Shown: positions 1 through 12,500 of the stretch, piece by piece
How positions within the stretch are numbered: the stretch's first letter is position 1
How the letters are laid out: every line of letters starts with the position of its first letter
Source: Heliocidaris tuberculata
Taxonomy: Eukaryota; Echinodermata; Echinoidea; Camarodonta; Echinometridae
Assembly (NCBI GenBank): GCA_025618425.1
Contig: CM046844.1
Coordinates: 19,688,324-19,752,323 of the forward strand
Length of the DNA: 64,000 bases
Direction of reading: 5' to 3'
The notes under the pieces: generated by a model
The model's input: the letters and a program-made list of their open reading frames with translations, nothing else
The model's database searches: none
Told to the model about the DNA's origin: nothing
Position numbers and translations under genes: made by a program

Positions 1-463
1 TCCTCTCCGCACTCCGTGACTATGTAATAATCTGCAGACAACCAATAACAAAACATTATAGCAAAGTCCCCTGGGAGGGATGGAAGTGCAATCCATTTAT
101 AGTTCTTAATTAACATATTTTATCTATTGCACTTCACATCCAAAGACTCCAAATCTATGCGCCAAATTACCAAAACACAAAAACTACCCCCCCCCCCCCC
201 CCCCCCCGGCCACGTCTTTTCCCCTGTATTCGGATTAATTCCTCCTTTTTTTTTTTTTTTTTTTTACTAGATAAGGGCTTACTTTTTCGGTTAGTTTTTA
301 ATGATGTAAAATGAAATATCAAAGAAGACTGAACTTATAATGATATTCAAAGTCATCGTATCTCCGGGCTCGTGAAATCATATGAAAGCCCGACTGAGTT
401 TTACGTTGAAAGTACAAGCTGAATTCAAGACTAATCACGTCGAACGATATTTTATTGTTCACG
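1..463. other. Sequence upstream of LPCAT3-like gene
   Basis: This is non-coding sequence before the first supported start codon. It holds a poly-C run at about 187-207 and a poly-T run at about 249-265. I see no clear TATA box or other promoter motif. The 5' UTR of the LPCAT3-like gene must lie in or beyond this stretch, but its start cannot be placed by eye. Confidence 0.5.
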
Positions 464-569
464 ATGGCGGCCACCGAAGAAGCTTGCGACAGCGGATTCT
501 TGCAGATTGTAGCTCGAAAAGTTGGGACTGAAGAAGCTGCTCTGCGTTTCATTATTTCAATTTTTGCAG
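464..569 (+). CDS. LPCAT3: LPCAT3-like exon 1 (start codon)
   Basis: It encodes residues 1-35 plus one base (phase 1). It begins MAATEEACDSGFLQ and ends ALRFIISIFA, which aligns with the LPCAT3 N-terminus that runs straight into the GYP motif. The donor is GCAG|GTAATG. The ATG at 464 is chosen because the reading frame and length match the family. Intron 1 (570-3495) contains an inverted-repeat element at 957-1384, short A/T runs and no other coding signal that I can see. Confidence 0.85.
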
Positions 570-3500
570 GTAATGTTTAATTGATGTTCGAACTGAGTAA
601 TTTTGAAAGATATTTAATGTGCATTTATCTTTGGAAACAGGATGAAAGTGATACCTACCACAGAAACGAACGCAAGCACAGTCATGGAGATAAGTTTATT
701 ATAAGTCTAGCGGAGCTGAGCCTTGGGCCCTGCCAGCGCTGACGGGCTGAATGGGACGAGCTGACTGAGGGTCCCCTCCGCCACGACTGAATATAGTGGA
801 AGCACTACACTGACTGGCTACAGCCTACACACCGCATAAGTCGTAGGTCGCAGCGCAGATGATTCTGACCACACCAAGTAACAGTGGTCATACTGACCAC
901 TAAAGCGGGACGAACGCAAAAATACTAGTCATTTTCTATCGCATGTATGGCTAGAGTGCCCAAGTCTGCGCACGCGCGTAACTGCATGATTCTGATAAAA
1001 CAAAACACGCAACAAACACAAAATTTTCATCCTTATTAGAGCAATCGGTATTCATGCCAAAAACGAGTCAAAATGATGTAAAAAGGTCTTATTTCAGATA
1101 TTTTATTCTCAAGCCTCAAAATGTTATCTTTCACGTCAAAACTCCCGAACTGTGTGTAAAATGTATGAGTGCGCAGACATGGGCACCATTGTTTTTTGAA
1201 CGCTGAAAAGACACGGCCGCCGTTTCTTGTGAAAATGGCATTGTTCTTGCTCTAATTTTGATGAGATTTTTTGCAAACTTAGTCTTTAGAATATCAGGAA
1301 TTATATAAAACTAAGCTTTAGAGGAATATTGGAGAAATTCTTGTTCATTTTCAGGTCAAATCTTAGGTGCGCAGACATAGGGCCCCCCCCCCCATCATAC
1401 TAAAGGTATGGGGGGGAAATAAGATAAATGTTTCAAATACTTTTTAAACTTCCTTTCAAATTCAGCTCTTTAAAATCTTACTCCTACCTTAAGTTAAATG
1501 GCCGTTCGTTAGGAAGAACTCATGATATTTCCCGCAAAATCCAAAGTCAAAATCATGTCCAAAACGGAAGAAATCCACGCCAATTTGTTTTGCGATCGCA
1601 TGTTGGTTTTATTCTGCCGATGTTTCAGATTAAACTCGGCCAATAACATTTTGTCCACAAAGAAACTCTGTATCACATGCGCACGTATATCTCTACAATC
1701 ATGCACACAGAAAATCTGGACTTTTACGTGTGTGCAATAGGGACCAAATTTTTTAATGCCGAATATTTCGGGAGGAGATGTCAGCGCTCGCAGCGATCAG
1801 GAAATATACACAATGACTTGCAATACCCCGTTTCGCCAGAACTGACAGTAAATTACAGATTTCATTTTTGGAATTATCTTTTCCAACATCAGCGAGTTGA
1901 ATTTATTGTAGATCATGGATATGTTGGTGTCGGTTTTTGTAAATTAAATGCCGATTTTGAGTGAATGTTGGTGACTTTTGTGCAGTGGTGTTTTGAAAGT
2001 GTTGAGGTGTATGACTGCCTAGAGTCTACACATGGATTATAGTAAAGTTGCTATGAGTGATTCTGACTAACTTCTTAGTTCTGTTTTCAAACTCAAAATC
2101 AAATGCAGTTGATACAAATACAAGCCAAACATACAGGTAACTTACTTTAATATTCATTGGTTTATTAAATGCAATGCCAAAACAATAGCAGATCATTCTC
2201 TCGCTTTTAAAAAAAAATTTATTGTTGGATGAATCCAAAGGACCAAAGCCAAAGCCAAAGGCATTTAGAAAGAAAAATGCTGATGAAATAAATGGAACTA
2301 ATGATTTGGTGGACTACAAAGTCAAAGAATGACCTAAAAATAATGTGAGCAGTGACAAAATGTGAGCAAAAACTTGATTTTCAGTTAAGCTTGGCCATCG
2401 TAATTAGAGTCCGATAACTCTCATTTTTTAAATGCACACAGCCTCTTAGTCTTAGACTTAATAGTGTGCGGTCACTGCAGTGTAACCCAGAGGAGGTCTG
2501 GATATTGAAATTAGATTTTCTTTACAACTTGTGCAGTCTCATTTCAATACTAATTGTAACTGAGGTTTTTTTTGTGTTTTTTTTGAGCCACTTTGTGGTC
2601 AGTGAAAGACATGTACAGATCAGCATGTAGTCAAAAAGAGGTATTTTAGTATTCTCAATATTCAAGAGATACCTGTATCGTTAAATGTAGAAACAAATGT
2701 ATTGGTTTCAAATTTGTAAACAATATTATTTTATTTGTTCAAACAAAAACAGTTTTAGTTTTCCAATTCTTGAAGTTTCCCCTCAGTAGTAAAATTATAT
2801 TTCTAAAAAGACAATTAGAATCAAAATCAGGCAGGTTCTCACTCCTGGAGCCATCACTATGTGGGCCTGTGTCCATTTCAGCGGCAGTCACGGCCTCTAA
2901 GAGTCTAAGTTGAAGAGGTAAAAACACCAATATAATCAGCAAAATTTTGAGGAAGTACTTTTTTCTATATTTTAGGATGATAGAATATCTGATTTCATGC
3001 CAGATTCTTCAATAGGATATTTGTCATCTTGATCAAGTGAAATTTTCAGGATGTTTTAAGCCGGTGATCTTGCTCCTTTCCAGCATACATATGTGCTAGA
3101 AATCACACACTTGCTATGGGAGGCAGTTCATCGCGGTACAAAGTTACGCAGTGCGAGGTTATCCATAATAGCCTCGCATAAGTGTGAGTGGCAGGTTCTT
3201 AAATTTTTTTCTCCTTCATTGTTTGAAAAAAATTAAGTGTTTATCAAATGAACCAATGTGCATGAAATATTACATACATGTATTTTACTCTGTATTGCAA
3301 ATTTAGAGACTTAAAGGATTAGATACAATTAAATCGCTCTTATTTTGTGAAAGGCACAACCTACTACATTGGAAATAGACTTAAACATTTCTGTAATTCT
3401 TGCTGGATCAAAAGATCATACAAAAATGTCACAAAAAGGAGACACAGTATTGCTATGGGTTAACAAATGTCTTTAATGTTTCTCCTTGTTTTTAGGATAT

Positions 3501-6500
3501 CCCCTTGCAATCTTCCTGAGAGACAACCTCCATGGCACATCGGCGACCACCAAGCATCTCTTCATCTCTGTTGTAGGACTAGCCATCTCGTACTTCAACT
3601 ATGGTAATTTTGAATTGAATTGAATTAAATAGAATTGAATTGAATTGGTTTATTGTCGTAAAAACATATCAAACAAGCAGCTGAAAGGCTGAAATTGTTC
3701 AGTTTTCAAGGTAAAAATCCATAGAATTGAAATACAATAGTAGTACATTGAAATATGAGAATATGTATGTACATGTATATAAGGTTTAAATCATCCATTT
3801 TTTTAAATGCACTAAAAACAAGTATAATATTCTAATATTGCTATATAGTATACTCAAGAAAACTTCTCTATAATTCTTGTTGGACTACATAGGGTTCTAG
3901 CTAGCTACCCTATCAGGCACTCGGTAATGTATTACAGCGCCCATGCATACAGAGTTACAGACCTAAAAGTGTCAATCTGGACCCCATGCAAACAAAAATT
4001 TGTGTAGCCCTGGATTATGAATTACTATCAGCTACATGTACACATTTTATATTGATATTGTTATTGCACAGGACATGTACCTAGATGTAAATGTTGAACT
4101 AATGCATGTGATGTCTTGTGTTTCCGACTCTGTTATTAATTTATCTCTTGCTTCTTTTTCCCCCATGGATTTCTCTATATGACAGTCCTTGAAGTTCATC
4201 ATTTTAGGGACACAAAAGGCAGTATATTATAGCAAAGAGCATGGCTGAAGTGGCCCTAAGCATTTTTTAAAAAGAATTATACAATACTCTTTGCAAGTGC
4301 AGTGAGTACAGTATGTTAAAGTGATTGATTAACTTTGTGAAAAATTGTAAAATCAGCTCATATGCCAGTGAATTTTGTGCAGTCCTCTAACTACATATAT
4401 AATTAAGGATATGTGAAAGTATGAGAGAAAATGGAACCCGTTTACTATCCTAAAAAAGAGAAAATCGCGATCAATCGCTAGCGCAAGTCGCTCGGCTTCT
4501 TCGCTGCGCTGCAGTCACAAAAACCAAGCACCAACGCTTGGCGATTTCAGAGCGGGTTTCCTTCCCGTACGGTATTCTGTGATAGAGCGAGGTATGCCAA
4601 CTGTAAGAGTTCTTTAGGGTTCGGTGGTACTCTATCCCGACATCAATGTTCAATCGTAAATATCTTGATATATAAACGACCGATCAGCTTATAAAACTCA
4701 GGCGATTCCTGTCTGAGCTAAAGGTTTGCAATTATGATTACAGCATTAGCTGGAACAGTGATTTTTTTTTTCAATCCTGGGCAAAGTTAATCAATCCCTT
4801 TAAATCAGTGTGTGGTCTTGGACAATTTGGAGCCTGATATCATACTGAGCCTGTATAATATGAATCTAAGCATGTGTGAAATCATTGATGAAATTGTTTT
4901 AAATTTTTTTGTTTACTATACTCTCATTATTAATTCAATGCACAGGAATGGATACAGGATACCTTCTGTTTTGCTCTCTGTTTAACTACATCCTTCTCCT
5001 CCTGATCGGTGGTACTGGAACATCAGTTATCATTTCCTTTGCTTTTAATCTGGTATGTCCAATATCACTTTCTATCTATTTATACTTACCAGTATTTTTT
5101 ATGTACTGACATCAAGAAAATAACATTGAAAACAAAAATTGGTGAACAAGTTGCAGCTCCAAGCATTGTATTTTTTATATACAGATATAAAGAAAATGAC
5201 ATTGAAAACAAAATTGGTGAACAGGTTGCATCTCTGAGCATTGTACTCACTCATTATGAATTTGGTATGTAGACTGCATAGTAAGTAAATGTTAGTATTT
5301 ACAAGTGAAATATTAAGTGCTATTTATTTTGTTACTTAATTAGAGAAGTGTTGGAATGAATAATTGAGAAAGTAATATCAGGCTTCATACCATTGACAAT
5401 GATTATGTGAAATTGTGACTTATTCCTTTATGTCATACCCAGGGTATATCTTTCTCATTTAAAAAAATATGAACAGATCTACAAATTGTGTGTTATACCC
5501 ACGTATCTCACTCAACGCTGTGTGATATTGTATGTACACATTAGATCTGCTGGTACAAGATTGCCAGAAATGGGTGGTGGTAATGACTGAGCCATTTTAC
5601 TGTTGTTCGAGATATACATCATTTTCAACAAAAGATGGACCCACAATTTGATGTTTAAAATTATATATATTGCAAAATCATTCTGAATTATTACCTATAT
5701 GGGGTATTTTTACGATGCAATTAAAATCCATATTATGCGCGGTCCGCAAATGACCTAGTTCTGAGCGGTCATCATTCCCTGATATTTTCCCTCTTCCGGG
5801 TTTCACCATTCACTTTGTGTACAAAAAGTGAGGTCATCATTGAGCCCGATTAACATCCACCTTTTCTTGTCAGTGCGCTTTTATTAAAGAGCATACGCGC
5901 AGTATTGTGTAGGCGTTAAAGTGTAGGCTTAAACAATGGATACGCGCGGTAACAATTTACGTCACAATTGCTTGGCCCAGATTAAATACCTGCATGAATA
6001 ACCTGAAATCAGAGGGACTGACAGGCAATGTGACATGTCTGTCATTACTACAAAATAGGCATAGACATGATATAGGTAATAATAATACTATTGACTGGCT
6101 CTACTTTTGGGGAATATCTAAAATGTTGCCCTTAAAAGAACCATATTGCCCTCGTCTTCGACTTGGAGCAATATGATTCTGTTGCGGGCAACATAATCTG
6201 ATATCCCCCTCAAGGCCAGTCAATATTATTTGTGTGTTCAACAAGCTACTGAGCGAAACATTATTTGTCATTTATTTTATTTGTCAAATCAACATAAAGT
6301 TATCCAAAATTATTTGACAGTATCTGAAAGAGTGATTATGAATGGAATCACTGTTGCTGTCAAGTAATCAACTCCCCCAAATTCAATTTCAAGATAATCA
6401 GAGTAAATTGCAACGCTTATGTTGTGATGAGGCAAAAGTAGCAAAATGTCTGTGTTAACCTGCTTGAAAAAAAAATCATTTTATTTCTGAAAATTTATGC

Positions 6501-9500
6501 AGACTTTATTACTTCATCCATTAATGGTTATTTTTTTTAACAGATTTTAGAAAATATCACCGTCTATACATACAATGATTTATTAAGATGATAGAAATGT
6601 GCAACGATTTCAACATTTTCGTAAAAAACAAAAGTTAATTACGAGGATACTATATACTTTGTATATATCTATATATATTTATGTTTGTTCTTATTTATTT
6701 TTTTGTTATGAGTTATTTTCATGATTTTGTTGGCTATTATTGTTACTTATTATTGCTATCAGGACCTCATGGAAGACCACCAATATTGGTGAAAATGAGT
6801 CACCCTGTATAAGTATCAGAAATAAATAATAAATATCAGAAATAAATAAATAAATAAATGAATAAATGCAAAATCTAAGAATTTTTCCCCCTCAAATGTT
6901 ACATCTACTGTCAATACAGGGCTATCTGTTGATTTCATATGTTATCTATGCATCTGATGACTATGATATGAACTGGACTACACCCCAATGCATCCTCACT
7001 CTACGTATGATATCAGTGGCTTATGACCTCTTTGATGGCCATCGACCTGTGGTAAGTTACAGCAACACCGCGGATGAGGCAAGAACATTTTTGATGGGGG
7101 CTGGTGCGGTGGTGAGATAAATTTGCAAAGGGATTTGTAAAGAGAGAAAAGCAAAATTTGCCATCAGACAAAAATAAACCTCAGATTTTGGACTTTGGTA
7201 ACTGTAAAAGGGTGTCATAAAAATTGCAAAGCTGAAAAATAGTCATGTGACAATTTAAAAGGCACGTACTGGATAATATGTTCAGTGAAAAGTATAAGTT
7301 TATTAACCCTCACGTAAGCACTGTCGCATGTTTCCACCATAAAACACTGTTTTACAATGTGAGATGATTTTGCTACCATTTTTCAGCTCACCCTCTCATG
7401 TGGAGTCATAATTATACTGTTAGAAAGCTACATGTAGAAACCATAGCTTTTTAGTGAATAGAAACAGAAGGGGTATTAAATGAGTAATCTTTTAGTGAAA
7501 GTGACAAAATTCAGCTTTCAGAAAAAAGTGTCTGGTTATGAAAGGGTTAATGAGTTAATTTATAAATATAAAGTCTGATCATAACCATGTCCTGGAGTAT
7601 ATTAAAGTCTTATTAATTAGTGGAACAGATTTCATTTAGCTACTCTTCAAAAGAGCTTTGGTCTTTTTTCTTTATTTTTGAAGTTAATTTGTTACAGGGA
7701 AACATTACGTTTTACTGCATACATTGTAGCAAATCCCAGAAGTGCTACCAATGAACAAAAGATTATTTCAGTGTCAAAGAACATCGCCAATTCACCATAA
7801 TGAAATCCAATAACTGGAATAGAGCAACATTGTACATTTCACATAGAATTACCCATGTATGCATACATACACAGTCATTCCAGGAAATGAGATAATGTTC
7901 TGTAGCCTAAAGGGCATCTCCTTCCTGTATGAAAGAGATACTGTATTGTTAATTGTCAAAGTGACCTTCACCTCCAGTAGGATAGAAGTGATTCCAAGTT
8001 AAAATTGAGAACAGTGAACTGGAGTTCACTTGTAACATTTATGTAGAAAGTCACCTTGTCACTTTGTTTATAATGCAACTTGAGTATATATTGACATTGT
8101 TATTTATTATCATTCTCACGGCGATAATTCCAAATATTTATTTTATCATTATTCATCACTAGTGGAATGTTCAGAGGGCATGGTTATCTCTAAAACAGAG
8201 CACCAGATGCTAAAACAAAATCTCTTGTGTACTGTTCCATTGAACAACAAACTAATTTAGCCATCATTTTGAAATGTCTACATGTATATCGAGAATCATT
8301 TAATAACCAAGATCAAAGAAATGTAAAAACTTTTGTTTGCCTTTATGTTTTTTGTTGTTTTTTTTTGCCATCAGGAGAAGCTAAGCTCAGAGCAGAAGTC
8401 ACTCTGCATCAAGGAAGCACCAGGTCCCTTGGAGATGGTTAGCTATACTTTCTTCTTTGGCTACTTGTTAACAGGGCCTCAGGTAAGTGTTTAAGGAGTA
8501 CAGTCTTCATGCATGAGCATCAAACTTTCAAAATTAAGTGTCAAAATTGAAAATTAGGGTGTCCAAAAGGGGGGCATTCATTAAAAGATATAGATTACAG
8601 AAACGAAATTAAAGGGCTTCTTCCGCAAGAAATAGTTATCTCTGGATGTCCAGATGCCCCTCTGACTGAAAACCTGGTGTGAGTACAATATTATTGCAGC
8701 TATGCTCAACCTCTAGCTCTCCTTCCTACCTTCCCTCCTTCCCTCCCTCCTTTCATCCTGCCCTCTTTTACCTCTTCCTTCCTATTTGCCCCGCTCCATA
8801 TCTCTCTCTCTCTCACACACGTTCTGTCACTATCACTTCTTTGTCTCTTGTTCCTTTCCTCTCTCTATTTTACTCCCTTTGCCTCTCATACAAGGAATAT
8901 CAAGCAAAATTCATCCCCACATTCTGCAATTTTTTTTTCTGAGGATAGTGGCTTTTGTAGGCTTTAAACCAGTACAGTATTAGGTCTCTGCATGTTCAAT
9001 GTTGTGCATTCAGAGTTTTACGAGAAACATGCAGACATCATGAATCCACTTTAAACAAATGCTCCACAAATTGGAAACAATGTACTATCTGTACTGCTCA
9101 TCGCTACTTTGTTATGCATGTACAATGGTACTCTGACATGTGCTCTGGCGGCAATTGCTCCTGACTTATTTCACCAAAGATGTATGGTTAGGGTTAGAAT
9201 GGCAATTTAGCTTTAGATGAGGTTTCTAAAGGTAGAGTGTTTGGTCCAGGGTTGAAGAGTTTGGTTAGTGTAGAGTACTGTCGGCGGATCTTATGTCACT
9301 GGAGCATTAGTCGTACAACTTGTACAATAACAGCATGTCTTATCATCTGTTTGCAGTATCCTCTGCGCCAGTACCGTGACTTCATGGATGGGAAGCTACT
9401 GGACAATGAATCTGGCAAGCCGTCTGACACTTTCCAGCCGGCTATGAGAATCCTTGGAATAGGAATGATCTACTTCACGGTAGAAGTCCTCATCGTACCG

Positions 9501-12500
9501 TCTTTCACCGAACACTATCTCCTCACCGAGGAATTCGCTGTAAGTTTTTCTCCCTGTAAAATATAGCAAGGAATATCAAGCATAGTAAATAGTGTATGTA
9601 TAATACGCGCTGTGATTGGTTAGAGTCGCATCACGTGACGTGCAAAAATTTTGTTATAGTGCACGATCGTGCACTATAACTTCAATTTCTGCACGCTTAT
9701 TTGTGTACAAAATCCCATAAGGCCAAGGCGCACAAGAAGTAAAATTACATCAGCACGCATGTAATGCGACGCCTTTATTGCGTATTATTTTGGACTAGCT
9801 GTGTGACGTAACAATGAATTTACGGATTTGCACTATATGCGATGGAGGTTGCTAGTTATAAATCTAGGGGTCTATTTACTATAACAATTAGTGCATGTTC
9901 TATTTATGCACCATTACTGGACTATATGAACTCCAAATACTAAACTATCCCTCGTGCAGGTCTATTTCACCTTAGCCTGTCGGCCTCGGTGAAACAAAAC
10001 TGCACTCGGGATAATTTAGTATTTGTCGTGCACTTAATCCAGTATAGTGCATGATAGACCATGCACTATTTATATAATGAACGATGGAAACATTGCAATA
10101 TGATTTTTAGTGAGGGCTCTTCTCTAACAGGCGTCTGGGACACTAAACATGGGGATCGTGCATATAGGCCCTAAAAATTTCAATCTGGACCCCTACAAAA
10201 GAAGTTAATGTGGAGCCCTAATTTAGTGATACACTTTTTCTCAGTTGCTGGTTTTTCTTTCTGTAGAAGCTCTCCATCATTCAGTGAAAGTTTCCTCCTC
10301 TTAGAATAATACATTAAAAGTTGCCCATTGTTTCAGTGTCATTGTTAACTCCTATGAAAACAGTTTAGGAAGCTTGGTGAAAACGGTATAAAACTATGTT
10401 TTATTACACAAACAACTGGCTGATTTCAATGATCTTTCATCTATCTTTTGGTCTCGCTAGTCAGGGCTGCTTAATATCATAATTTAGACCACTGCTGGCC
10501 TGTCCTGGTTAGAAAGATGCAAGATATGTGAAACTTTCATTGGATGATGGAGTGCTCTACAGAAGGAAAGACTTCCAGAAGCGTTGATTTGCAAGATCTT
10601 AAAAGGCTGCAGTTTTACACTCCACTGCATTCCCCTTACCTTGCGCAAATTGACAACACTGACGTTATGCTCACAATTGTTATGTTTCCAGTATGGTAAT
10701 CCAACCTCCAGTCGAAAATATCACTGATCAGGTGTGATTTCCTAAAGCTTTGTTATGGTTTTCGATTTCATCTTAAAAGTCTGCAATGCAAAGTGCAATT
10801 CAGTATCATAATATGAAGCTTTGTTGTTCAATAAAGAAGCGGGGGAATATAATTGAATCATTCATGAGAGAAAGAATGGCCCAACTCCATCAAAGTAAGT
10901 CTTTGAGTGATGAAGGTAAAAGTTTGTACTTTGATAACTTTAAGAAACAGAATGTTTTCATCTTCATGTAATAATGTAATAATAAAGGTTCCCTAAAGAT
11001 GAGAACATTTTCTTTCTCTTAAATTTAAGCGTAATATCAAGTTTAAAAAAAAAAACTCCAAAACTATTTTAATGGAGTTGGGCCCTGCTTCCTCTCATGT
11101 ATTCAGTCATCTTAATTTCTTTCTTCTGTTGTTAATGAATGTAGAAAATAAGTGTGTGCTTTGTGTTTTGTTCTCTTCTTTGTATTACCCTTCAGCAATC
11201 TTCATTCTTCTACAAGCTCTTCTACATTAGTTTATTTGGAAGATTCACCATCAACAAATATGTCACATTCTGGTTGATTTCGGTAAGATTTCAAAAATTC
11301 ATCTATTATCTATGTATGAATGTATTTCTGCCATCATCTCAGGCATTAGCTGCTATATTTCCGTTTGTTATTGTATCTCATTTTTTAAATTCTTCTTTTA
11401 ATACTCTTCTGGGTTCCTGGAAATGAAATGAAATATAAATAAATAAAATAGATTTGATCGGTTGTATGACGCATGCTTCAGTAGCAATTGCTCCACGGTC
11501 TATATCCTGCACTGATCATATTCTGAGCTTCAACCCTGATCAAAGCATTATACCTAACCTTTCCCTAAACCTAACCTAAAACCCAATGGCAACCCTGACC
11601 CTTACCTGTTATATTTGATGAAGTAACGCCTGAAGCAGTTGTGCCAGAGCATATGTATATTCAATGCTATATGTTAATAGATATTTAACAGAACTCAAGA
11701 TTATCTTGGAAGGCAAACTTTTCTTTTTATCATTCACTAGGGGTTATGTATCCTGAATGGCATTTCTTATGTACTTGAAACCACACTAAAGACAAACCTT
11801 TGTTTTTATTATTCGTGAGGGAGTATGTATCCTGAGTGGCATTGTACATGAAATTACACATTAAAGGCAAACCTTTGTCTTTTTCATTCATGAGGGAGTA
11901 TGTATTATCCTTAATGACATTTCTTATATATATGAAATCACACATTAAAGGCAAACCTGTGTTTTTTATCAATCAGGAGGGAGTTTGTATCCTGAGTGGC
12001 ATAGCTTATGCAGGCAAGGACAAAGCAGGAAAGGCCAAGTGGACAGCGTGCTCTGGGCTCAAACCTTTAGCATTTGAGACGGCTCTGAGTGTGAGGGACA
12101 TGGTCGCTACGTTCAACACATCTACAAATACATGGCTGGCAAGGTGTGAGATGAGATAGTTTGTTATATTTTATACATGTCTTGAAAAGAAAAGGAATCA
12201 TGTGGATTTGCAGTGATGTTGTGGTCTGGTAGATAAGTCACCGGATTGTAGAGCGCAAGGTCAAGTCCTTGCCACATTACTAATGTGAATGTACTCTGAC
12301 TTGAGAAGTGGAAGATCAATACCAAAAGGAAATAAAAAGTGAAATTACGAAATGTTTGAAAAAACAATGGAAAGGTTGATTTCAAAGGACTTGTTCTTTT
12401 GTTTTGAAATAAATCAATTTAATTTTATTTGTATTTTTTTTAAATTTCATGTCATTTTAATATTTCACTTCCCACTATTCTTCTCCCTTCCTCTTTTTCT

